DNA of 64,000 bases from Nitrospira sp. (GTDB lineage Bacteria; Nitrospirota; Nitrospiria; Nitrospirales; Nitrospiraceae): contig SWDO01000015.1 in NCBI GenBank assembly GCA_005116895.1, positions 50,481 to 114,480 on the forward strand. The letters run 5' to 3'. This document shows positions 24,771 through 32,170 of this stretch, one piece after another. Position 1 is the stretch's first letter. The number at the start of each line of letters is the position of its first letter. A program made the position numbers and the translations under genes. The notes under the pieces are model-generated. The model did no database searches. It had not been told where the DNA came from and saw nothing but the letters and a program-made list of their open reading frames with translations.

Positions 24771-25910
24771 ATGTTCATACGGTGGATTTCTCTAGTCAGT
24801 GTGCTGGTCCTGACCTGTGGTTTTTTGACACCCTCCGGCGCCGATGCGGTGAGGATCAAGGATATCGGCGTGATTGAAGGAGTCCGCGAAAACCAGCTGC
24901 TTGGGTACGGGTTGGTGGTTGGTCTGGACAGTACCGGCGACCGAGTCATCGGCGGACAGTTCACGATTCAGGCGATGATGTCCATGTTGAATAAAATGGG
25001 TGTCAATCTGGTGATCGACCCCATCCAGTTACTGACAAGAAATATTGCCTCGGTGATGGTGACTGCCAAACTTCCTCCCTTCTCAAAGCCAGGAATGACG
25101 CTGGACGTCATGGTGTCGTCGATGGCGAACGCCAAAAGCCTGCAAGGCGGGACGCTCCTGCTCACGCCGTTAAAAGCAGCCAATCAGCAAGTATTTGCCG
25201 TCGCGCAGGGACCAGTTTCAATCGGTGGTTTTCTCGGCGGGACGGGAGGGGCTGGCGGCGCGACGGTGACGAAGAATCATCAGGCGGCCGGCATGGTTCC
25301 CGGTGGCGCCATTATCGAGAAGGAGCTCCCTGTCGACATTGACTCATGGGCAACCGTTTCTGTGCTGCTCCGACAACCCGATTTTACGACTGCTATCAGG
25401 ACTGCCGAGGCCATCGAGAGTGCCTTTGGAAAAGGCAGTGCATCAGCCACGAATGCCGGATCTGTGAAGGCGACGATCCCTCAAGTGTTTCAGGGGCGCG
25501 TCGTCGAATATATCGCATCGATTGAGGGGCTCGATGTGATCGTCGATTCTGTAGCCAAAGTCGTGGTGAATGAACGGACTGGCACGGTGGTGCTGGGAGA
25601 GCATGTGCGGATTTCCACATGCGCGATTTCTCACGGTAATCTCACGATCTCTGTCAAGAACACATTGAACGTGTCGCAGCCGACGGCGCCGCTCATTGGT
25701 TCGTCCGCAGGACAGACGACCGTCACACCGGATGTGCAGACAGAGGTCAAAGAGCAGGAATCGAGGCTCCTGGTGGTGGATGAGACGGTAACATTGGGGG
25801 AGGTCGTACGGGCTCTCAATGCAGTAGGAGTGACGCCGCGTGATCTTGTCGCAATACTTTCGGCTCTGAGGTCGGCAGGAGCGCTGCAAGCGAACCTTGA
25901 AATTATTTAG
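24771..25910 (+). CDS. flgI: Flagellar P-ring protein FlgI
   Basis: FlgI (379 residues) forms the periplasmic P ring. I choose ATG 24771, which gives a proper signal peptide (about 1-25; WISLVSVLVLTCGFLTPSGA) followed by VRIKDIGVIEGVRENQLLGY; the frame is open 27 codons further up, inside the small gene. Canonical stretches include GLDSTGDR and GTPYDLAILD-free C-terminal VTPRDLVAILSALRSAGALQ. flgJ follows at 8 bases. Confidence 0.95.
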   Translation: MFIRWISLVSVLVLTCGFLTPSGADAVRIKDIGVIEGVRENQLLGYGLVVGLDSTGDRVIGGQFTIQAMMSMLNKMGVNLVIDPIQLLTRNIASVMVTAKLPPFSKPGMTLDVMVSSMANAKSLQGGTLLLTPLKAANQQVFAVAQGPVSIGGFLGGTGGAGGATVTKNHQAAGMVPGGAIIEKELPVDIDSWATVSVLLRQPDFTTAIRTAEAIESAFGKGSASATNAGSVKATIPQVFQGRVVEYIASIEGLDVIVDSVAKVVVNERTGTVVLGEHVRISTCAISHGNLTISVKNTLNVSQPTAPLIGSSAGQTTVTPDVQTEVKEQESRLLVVDETVTLGEVVRALNAVGVTPRDLVAILSALRSAGALQANLEII

Positions 25911-25918
25911 ATGGACGA

Positions 25919-26317
25919 ATGATAGATATGAAAACTCTAGAACAATACGGAATCCATTCAGGGCTCTCTTCACCAGCATACGTGGATCCTGGACTGACCG
26001 GACGCGCGAGTCATCTTGTGTCTCAGGTGAATGCCTCAACATCGCAGGACCCTGTTGCGGCACGTCAACAAATGGTCCAAGCTGGGAAGCAGTTCGAAGC
26101 GTATTTTGTCTCGTATTTACTGAAGGTTATGAGGGAAACGGTTCCTGAGGGAAGCATCGCCAACAAACAAGGGGCGTATTTTTACTCATTTTATGACGAG
26201 GAAATTGGGAAACGGGCAGCCGAGTCTGGGGGGATAGGCATTGCCAAGATGGTTCAGGAGTATGCGCAACAATATTTTGCATCATCGCCCCCAGAACGCT
26301 CAAGTTCTTCTGGGTAG
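25919..26317 (+). CDS. flgJ: Rod-binding protein FlgJ, single domain
   Basis: A 132-residue protein with the FlgJ N-terminal rod-binding domain (about 45-120; QMVQAGKQFEAYFVSYLLKV, ADESGGIGIAKMV-like end). The muramidase domain found in gamma-proteobacterial FlgJ is absent, so a separate peptidoglycan hydrolase is needed; none is in the window. The C-terminus is Ser/Pro-rich. The 3' end overlaps the -35 of a sigma28-type box for flgM. Confidence 0.88.
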   Translation: MIDMKTLEQYGIHSGLSSPAYVDPGLTGRASHLVSQVNASTSQDPVAARQQMVQAGKQFEAYFVSYLLKVMRETVPEGSIANKQGAYFYSFYDEEIGKRAAESGGIGIAKMVQEYAQQYFASSPPERSSSSG

Positions 26318-26327
26318 AAACCGATAA
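26300..26327 (+). promoter_or_regulatory. Sigma28-type box before flgM
   Basis: TCAAGTTC, 12 bases, ACCGATAA. Compare the FliA consensus TAAAGTTT-N11-GCCGATAA. The -35 lies in the end of flgJ and the -10 just after its stop, 78 bases before flgM. A late promoter for flgMN-flgKL fits known systems. Confidence 0.65.
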
Positions 26328-26404
26328 GAAGCTCGACCGGGGTAAAGTCCATAATTCTCTCGGACTGAGAGCTGAGAGGCGAGAGCCGGGGAAGGAGCGG
26401 TAAC

Positions 26405-26710
26405 ATGCAGATTTCAGGTCATGGGAAGGTAGATCATCTTGCCAAACTGTTACTTGGGGTTCAGGACACTGAGGCGGCAAGTAGTCGGCAAGCGGCTGCT
26501 CGCACCCAGGTGGGTAAAGATGAGGTTCAGATTTCAGCTCAAGCGAAGGAACTTCAACGGATTCGGGAGCTGGCCAATCAGACTGACCCTGGACGGGCTG
26601 AACAGGTGGAGCGCATCAGGCGCGCGCTTGACAGCGGCACGTACGATATCAGTGGCCGCGCGGTTGGCGATGCCATCGTGAAACAGGTTCTAACCGACGC
26701 CGTACTCTGA
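26405..26710 (+). CDS. flgM: Anti-sigma28 factor FlgM
   Basis: FlgM (101 residues) binds FliA until it is exported through the finished hook. The C-terminal sigma-binding region is clear (about 40-98; DEVQISAQAKELQRIRELAN, RAEQVERIRRALDSGTYDIS, GRAVGDAIVKQVLTDAVL). AAGGAG lies upstream of ATG. It heads the flgM-flgN-flgK-flgL group. Confidence 0.95.
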   Translation: MQISGHGKVDHLAKLLLGVQDTEAASSRQAAARTQVGKDEVQISAQAKELQRIRELANQTDPGRAEQVERIRRALDSGTYDISGRAVGDAIVKQVLTDAVL

Positions 26711-26730
26711 GCATCTTCGATCCGGCGTAG

Positions 26731-27294
26731 GTGGGAAAGCGACGAACGGGTCTCCGATATGGCCCATGGATGGGCAGGTTGTCGATCGTGAATGCGTCAA
26801 TTTCTCTCGAACAGTTGACCCATCTCCTCACCCGCGAATCCGTGCAGTGCGATCTCCTGTCACAAAACATCACGCAAGAGCGGGAAGCCATCAAGTGCAT
26901 GGCACTTCAGGATTTCGTCTCGATCAATCAATCAAGGATTTCAATTCTTGAGTGCTTTCACAGTCTAAAGGAAGAACTGGATGGTTTGCTTGAGCGCTTG
27001 GCAGTTGCCTGCCACGTACCAGAAACGGGGCGAACGCTGACAGAAATTCTACGTCAGACGCAAAGCCCACAGGCAGGCATTATTCTAGAACAGTATGAGC
27101 GGCTTGCGGAGAAGGTCCGTGCAGTGAAGCGCGATATCGCGGTCAATCAAGTATTGATCAAGAGCGTTCAATCATTTCTTATTCGGGCGATGGAGGCTCA
27201 CCGCCAACCGCCTCCTGGGGATGACCTCTATACCGTGTCGGGATCTCGAAGCAAGAGCGGCATGCCGGCGGCGTTGATCAAACGGCAGGGGTGA
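26731..27294 (+). CDS. flgN: FlgN-type export chaperone for FlgK/FlgL
   Basis: A helical protein of up to 187 residues placed between flgM and flgK, the standard site of flgN. Residues 40-160 form long helices (LEQLTHLLTRESVQCDLLSQ, LILEQYERLAEKVRAVKRDI). FlgN chaperones hook-filament junction proteins. Sequence identity in this family is low, so context carries weight. The start is uncertain: GTG 26731 has no clear ribosome site; ATG 26773 is an alternative. Confidence 0.75.
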   Translation: MGKRRTGLRYGPWMGRLSIVNASISLEQLTHLLTRESVQCDLLSQNITQEREAIKCMALQDFVSINQSRISILECFHSLKEELDGLLERLAVACHVPETGRTLTEILRQTQSPQAGIILEQYERLAEKVRAVKRDIAVNQVLIKSVQSFLIRAMEAHRQPPPGDDLYTVSGSRSKSGMPAALIKRQG

Positions 27295-27300
27295 CGATCG

Positions 27301-29325
27301 ATGGGACTGAATAGCTTACTCGATGTTGCGAAGTCGGCTCTTTTCACTGCTCAACAGGCGTTGACAGTGACCGGTCACAACATCAGTAACGTCAACACAC
27401 CAGGTTTTTCCAGACAGGAAGTCATTCTAACAGAAGAACGGCCTGTTGACGGCAGTCCTGGGCAAGTCGGTACCGGCGTAAAAATTGAGCAAATCCGGCG
27501 GGCAGTGGATGTATTTCTGAACCGTGAACTGACGAACTCTCAGGAAGGTTTAGGCCAATTTACCGTCACCAGCGATGAACTGCGGAGATTGGAGAGTTTG
27601 TTTCGTGATACGAGCGGACAGGGCTTGGCGGGACAACTGAATGAGTTTTTTAAGGCGCTGCAGGATGCGACGACGACGCCTTCTCAGACTACCCCTCGCT
27701 CAGTGGTTATAGCAAAAGCCTCGACGCTGGCGAGCACCTTCCATCAGATCAATGCAGATTTAACCGATACTCGTCGTGCCATCGACGTACAAATCGGTGT
27801 AAACATCAGTGAGATCAACGGTCTGACGAGAAAGATCGCTGACTTTAATACCCAGATTAAATCCGCCGAGGTCAGCGGTCAGAACGCCAATGATCTTCGC
27901 GATAAGCGCGACTTGGCCGTCAATGAATTAGCCACGAGGATCGAGGTGTCGACTCTCGATCGTATTGATGGGACTGTTTCGGTTTTCACGGCTCGCGGAT
28001 TGGTCCTGGTCGATCAAGAAACAACGCGGAATCTGGTCGGGGTGGAATCCACGGACAACCAAGGTCTTCTGGATATCGGATACGACATCGGAGGAAATCA
28101 GCCGAGCATCATTACCGACTTGATCACCGGTGGGAGGGTTCGTGGACTTATTGATGTACGAGACGGCACGATTCCTTCGGTTCAGCAAGGAATCGATGCG
28201 TTGGCCGGATCTCTCCTGAATGAGGTCAACCAAGTTCACCGTGTGGGGTATGGCCTCGATGGGTCAACCGGGCAGGACTTCTTCTCTGGTCTGTCCGTCA
28301 CGACTAAAGCGCCCTCCACGAATGTTGGAACTGGTGCAATCGGCAATGGAGCTGTAACTGCACCGAGTCTTCTGACCTTTCATGACTATGAGATCAGGTT
28401 CAGTGGGGGCAACAATTACTCGATTGTCGATGCAAGCACCGGGATCGGTATCGAGGGCAATTACACAGGAACCGTAATCGTTCCTCCAACGGTGGATGCA
28501 CCGTTGAACATCGTCACGGGAGCGAATGATACCTTGGTTGTGACGGTAGACGGCACGACGTCGGGAAGTATTACACTGAACGGTGCTGCATCACCAGGCC
28601 GGCCGTATGCCTCCGGCTCAGCGCTGGTGGCGGAGATCGAAAGCAAAATCAACGCTGATTCGACGCTTGCGGCGGCCGGTCGACGAGTGGCGGTAATATT
28701 TGACAGTACGACGAATCGATTGGTGTTGCAGTCGAATTCAGCCGGGGGTACGAGTTCCGTAGACGTGATCGGTGGAACCGCGAGGGCGAGTCTGGGGCTA
28801 TCGACCGGGACCAGCACGTCCGCGTCCGGAACATATAGTGATCCTCAAACGTTCCACATTGATGGAATTGCAGTGACCGTTAGTGGGGCACCTGCCGCCA
28901 ACGATGTTCTAAGCCTAAATTCGCGGGAGAATGCCGCCCGTGATCTCACTGTTGCGCTATCAGACCCATCCAAGCTCGCGCTCTCATCGACGCGCGCGGG
29001 TGTTCCAGGTAACAATCAGAACGGATTGGCGCTGGTTGCACTCCAGTCAAAAGCCCTCACCGGCCTTAACAATACCACGCTCAGCGATGCCTACCGTAAA
29101 ACCGCGACCGACCTTGGCGTGGCCTCACAGGTGGCGAGTCAGCGCCTTGATGGAGAGCAAATTCGGCATGAGCAATTACAGACCTTTCATGCGCAGGTGT
29201 CTGGTGTTTCGCTAGATGAAGAACTCGTCAATCTCCTCAAGTATCAGCGGGCATTTGAAGCCGCGTCACGCATGATCGTCGCTGCCGATGAAATGATGTC
29301 GACCTTGATCTCGCTTAAACGATAG
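27301..29325 (+). CDS. flgK: Hook-filament junction protein FlgK (HAP1)
   Basis: FlgK (674 residues, longer than the roughly 550 of enteric FlgK) has the N-terminal rod/hook motif (AQQALTVTGHNISNVNTPGF) and the C-terminal core helix (VSLDEELVNLLKYQRAFEAA). Residues about 363-500 are an insert with a YEIRFSGGNNYSIVDASTG segment and a Flagellin_IN-like module (NDTLVVTVDGTTSGSITLNG...ARASLGLS). The same module occurs in FlgL next door. The insert is presumably surface-exposed. Confidence 0.95.
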   Translation: MGLNSLLDVAKSALFTAQQALTVTGHNISNVNTPGFSRQEVILTEERPVDGSPGQVGTGVKIEQIRRAVDVFLNRELTNSQEGLGQFTVTSDELRRLESLFRDTSGQGLAGQLNEFFKALQDATTTPSQTTPRSVVIAKASTLASTFHQINADLTDTRRAIDVQIGVNISEINGLTRKIADFNTQIKSAEVSGQNANDLRDKRDLAVNELATRIEVSTLDRIDGTVSVFTARGLVLVDQETTRNLVGVESTDNQGLLDIGYDIGGNQPSIITDLITGGRVRGLIDVRDGTIPSVQQGIDALAGSLLNEVNQVHRVGYGLDGSTGQDFFSGLSVTTKAPSTNVGTGAIGNGAVTAPSLLTFHDYEIRFSGGNNYSIVDASTGIGIEGNYTGTVIVPPTVDAPLNIVTGANDTLVVTVDGTTSGSITLNGAASPGRPYASGSALVAEIESKINADSTLAAAGRRVAVIFDSTTNRLVLQSNSAGGTSSVDVIGGTARASLGLSTGTSTSASGTYSDPQTFHIDGIAVTVSGAPAANDVLSLNSRENAARDLTVALSDPSKLALSSTRAGVPGNNQNGLALVALQSKALTGLNNTTLSDAYRKTATDLGVASQVASQRLDGEQIRHEQLQTFHAQVSGVSLDEELVNLLKYQRAFEAASRMIVAADEMMSTLISLKR

Positions 29326-29340
29326 GCGAAGGAGCATGCT

Positions 29341-31110
29341 ATGCGTGTGACGGAACAACAGGTTTTTGGATTCTTACTCAACAACTATCAACGAGCTCGA
29401 TCCAGAGCGTTAGAGTTGCAGGAGCATCTTGCCACTGGCAAGCAGGTGCTGCAACCTTCCGATGATCCCGGCCGTTTCCACCGGATCGTTGGAGAAAAAA
29501 CGACCTTGGCAAAACTAGAGCAGCATCTTCGCAACGTGGGGGCGGCAAACACGCGGGTTGACTTGGCGGATACCTCGCTCCAAGGGACGACGACGACTCT
29601 CTCTCGAATGAGACAGCTGGCGGTTCAATATGCGTCTGATACCAATGGCGCGGCGGATCGGGCCACCGGTGGACATGAAATCAAAGAGTTGCTCCAACAT
29701 CTGCTTCAACTAGGAAACACCGAGTTTGATGAGAACCAACCAGTGTTCGGTGGTACGAGCCGCCACGGGTTCGCTGAGGGATTGGCGCTGGTTACACCTG
29801 TTACAGTGACGGACGCCGTCGCAGATACCTTGACGGTGAAGATCGACGATGTCACATCGGGCACGATCGACCTAACCGGCGGTACCGAGACGCTTGGCGG
29901 TCTCGAATTAGCCGCGAGAGTGCAGAGCCGTATCAATGCCAATTCAGCCTTAGTTGCAGCGGGGAGAAGCGTTTCAGTCACCTATGCAGAGGATCGCTTG
30001 GTCATTTCTTCTAATTCTGAAGGGCCGACTTCGAAGGTAGAAGTGGTGGGCGGTTCGGCTCGTACCCTGCTTGGGTTCAACGGCGGTAGTGTCGGCGTCG
30101 GCACCGCGACTTTTGTGACAACGGTGACGACGGACGCGGCAGCCGCGAACAGTGGTGGAGCGTTGATCTCGCAGGGGGAGATCGTGAATGCGAGTGCGAC
30201 CTCTTTTGATAATTATGCCATACGCTTTACAGGGCCTGGATCTTTCGACATCGTCAATATTTCAGCACCAGTGACGGTGATCGCCAACTCCGCCAATGCT
30301 GGTCGTTTGGGCCAAATCGATGCTGGCATCAGTGATCCTCAACGGATTACTCTCGACACGTATGAAATACAGTTCACTTCATCCTCACAGTATTCCGTCC
30401 TGAATACGACCACGGGAGCGACCCTTTCGACTGGGAACTCCTATGTGTCTGGCGGTGCCATCGAATTCGATGGCCTTCATGTGGTGCTTGCAAATGGGCA
30501 ACAGGGAGGACCCGCCACTGGAGATCGATTCTCGGTCGCAGTTACTCCGGAAACATTACGTTCCAATCAGTCATACACATCGGGTGGCCCGATCGTTTTT
30601 GATGGAATTCAATTGAGCATCACCAACGGCGCTTCAGCGCCGGCTGCGGGAGATCTGTTCCGTGTCGTGGCACACACGAAGTATGCAGGAGATTCCGGAA
30701 GCCATCTCGTTGAAGTGGCGGACGGGGAGGTTATTTCCACCAACGTGCCAGGCGATAGAGCGTTCAGCGGATCCACCGTCAATCTCTTCGATACAGCGCA
30801 ACGTCTCCTCGCGGCGTTACGAGGAAACTTCAAAGCCGGAATTGTTGAGAGCTTGGGTGATCTTGACCGAGCCATCAGTCAAGTGTCTGCAGCGTTGGGC
30901 ACGATCGGTGCCGTGACGAACCGATTGGAATCGACGTCTGTGGCCTTGCAGGAGTCTAAAGATGTGGCGACAAACCAGTTGTCGTCATTCGAAGACATCG
31001 ATCTGGCACGAACCATCTCGGATTTAACGCTGCAAGAGTACGCCATTCAGGCGGCGGGTGCCACGCTTGGCCGCCTGTTTGATAACTCTCTCCTCAAGCA
31101 TCTGCGGTGA
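29341..31110 (+). CDS. flgL: Hook-filament junction protein FlgL (HAP3), enlarged
   Basis: FlgL (589 residues) is about twice the usual 300. The flagellin-like ends are normal: residues 1-140 (MRVTEQQVFGFLLNNYQRAR, GKQVLQPSDDPGRF) and 480-589 (AISQVSAALGTIGAVTNRLE, LTLQEYAIQAAGATLGRLF). The middle 155-470 holds a Flagellin_IN-like module (161-246) shared with FlgK and two further copies of a YxIxF-x-x-YSV/FDIVN motif (292-306, 341-360). SYVSGGAIEFDG and SYTSGGPIVFDG (367-378, 411-422) are internal repeats. The insert should form a large surface domain at the hook-filament junction. Confidence 0.93.
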   Translation: MRVTEQQVFGFLLNNYQRARSRALELQEHLATGKQVLQPSDDPGRFHRIVGEKTTLAKLEQHLRNVGAANTRVDLADTSLQGTTTTLSRMRQLAVQYASDTNGAADRATGGHEIKELLQHLLQLGNTEFDENQPVFGGTSRHGFAEGLALVTPVTVTDAVADTLTVKIDDVTSGTIDLTGGTETLGGLELAARVQSRINANSALVAAGRSVSVTYAEDRLVISSNSEGPTSKVEVVGGSARTLLGFNGGSVGVGTATFVTTVTTDAAAANSGGALISQGEIVNASATSFDNYAIRFTGPGSFDIVNISAPVTVIANSANAGRLGQIDAGISDPQRITLDTYEIQFTSSSQYSVLNTTTGATLSTGNSYVSGGAIEFDGLHVVLANGQQGGPATGDRFSVAVTPETLRSNQSYTSGGPIVFDGIQLSITNGASAPAAGDLFRVVAHTKYAGDSGSHLVEVADGEVISTNVPGDRAFSGSTVNLFDTAQRLLAALRGNFKAGIVESLGDLDRAISQVSAALGTIGAVTNRLESTSVALQESKDVATNQLSSFEDIDLARTISDLTLQEYAIQAAGATLGRLFDNSLLKHLR

Positions 31111-31119
31111 GTCCGCCTC

Positions 31120-31147
31120 TCAAGTTTGTTCCACGTATGGCCGATAG
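31120..31147 (+). promoter_or_regulatory. Sigma28-type box before csrA
   Basis: TCAAGTTT, 12 bases, GCCGATAG. Both elements are near perfect matches to the FliA consensus with one extra spacer base. It lies 36 bases before the csrA start, ten bases after the flgL stop. Confidence 0.75.
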
Positions 31148-31182
31148 TCCAATGTGCCATGATGTAAGTAGGGACGTCTTGT

Positions 31183-31425
31183 ATGTTAGTGCTCACACGA
31201 CGACGTGGAGAAGGGGTGACGATTGGTCCTGATATTCGTGTGATCGTCCTTGGTGTGAAGGGTGGGCAGGTGAGACTGGGAATCGAAGCTCCATCTACCG
31301 TGGCCGTTCATCGAGAAGAAGTGTATGCACGGATTCAGGATGAGAACCGATTGGCTGCGAAGACCCAGGCTGTGCCTCTGGATGCCTTTCGCCGATTAAT
31401 CCATCCGAAACAGCGCATTGCCTAA
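31183..31425 (+). CDS. csrA: Carbon storage regulator CsrA
   Basis: CsrA (80 residues) is an RNA-binding translational regulator. The N-terminal [20 protein letters not shown] and [19 protein letters not shown] are canonical; L4 and R44-type RNA-binding residues are in place. The C-terminal 20 residues extend beyond the core. Paired with fliW as in Firmicutes, Spirochaetes and Campylobacterota, where CsrA represses flagellin translation and FliW antagonises it. Confidence 0.97.
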   Translation: MLVLTRRRGEGVTIGPDIRVIVLGVKGGQVRLGIEAPSTVAVHREEVYARIQDENRLAAKTQAVPLDAFRRLIHPKQRIA

Positions 31426-31438
31426 TGAGGTTGCATCA

Positions 31439-31921
31439 GTGAAATGTGCATCGACCCGCTTTGGTTCATTCGAGGTTCCGAGTGAGAGTCTCATCACGTT
31501 TCCGTCCGGGGTCCTTGGGTTTCCTGAGCAACATCGGTATGTGATGTTGGATCATGATACCGAGGCTCCCATCAAGTGGCTTCAATCGGTTGAAGAGCCA
31601 GAACTGGCCTTTGTCATTCTGGATCCAATCACGTTTCATTCTGACTATCATGTTGAGGTATCCGCTGATGCATTGGTGGAGATCAAGGCGCAAGTGGGAG
31701 AGGAGTTAGCCATTGCGGTGATCTTGACCATTCCTTCAGATGATCCGGGTCGGATTACCGCGAATCTTCGAGGTCCGCTACTCATCAGTCATAAAACGAA
31801 ACTGGGCAAGCAGCTGGTCCTTTCTGAGGAGTTTCCGACCAGACACCCCTTGTTTCCCGTCTCCGGTTCCCCATCGCCAGAACTGGCGTCGGCTTCTCCC
31901 TCTGTTGAATGTAAAGTCTAG
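31439..31921 (+). CDS. fliW: Flagellar assembly factor FliW
   Basis: FliW (160 residues from GTG 31439) binds CsrA and flagellin and couples filament assembly to flagellin translation. Canonical segments: FGSFEVPSESLITFPSGVLG, and ILDPITFHSDYHVEV. GTG 31439 with GAGG nine bases upstream gives a family-typical N-terminus; a TTG at 31418 inside csrA is open but less likely. The product ends with a Pro/Ser-rich tail. The end of the flgM-fliW block; the next gene is convergent. Confidence 0.95.
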   Translation: MKCASTRFGSFEVPSESLITFPSGVLGFPEQHRYVMLDHDTEAPIKWLQSVEEPELAFVILDPITFHSDYHVEVSADALVEIKAQVGEELAIAVILTIPSDDPGRITANLRGPLLISHKTKLGKQLVLSEEFPTRHPLFPVSGSPSPELASASPSVECKV

Positions 31922-32170
31922 CTGATGCATGTTGTGAACGTTTTGCTGCTCTAGTCGTTCACTAACATCCTGGCATCGGCCGTCCGACCTGAGGTATTCG
32001 CCTGTCGAAGCTCGGAGGGCCTCCCTCAAAGAAAACAGATCCGCCGTTTCGCCTGGTCTATGGCGAGCGGGGGATGTCGTCTCTGAAAAACATACCTGCC
32101 ATGAATAGAGCGGTGATCGGTGGGCCAGCTCTTGATCAGACAGCAAGGAGCGTCAGGCTATCGGTCTCGG

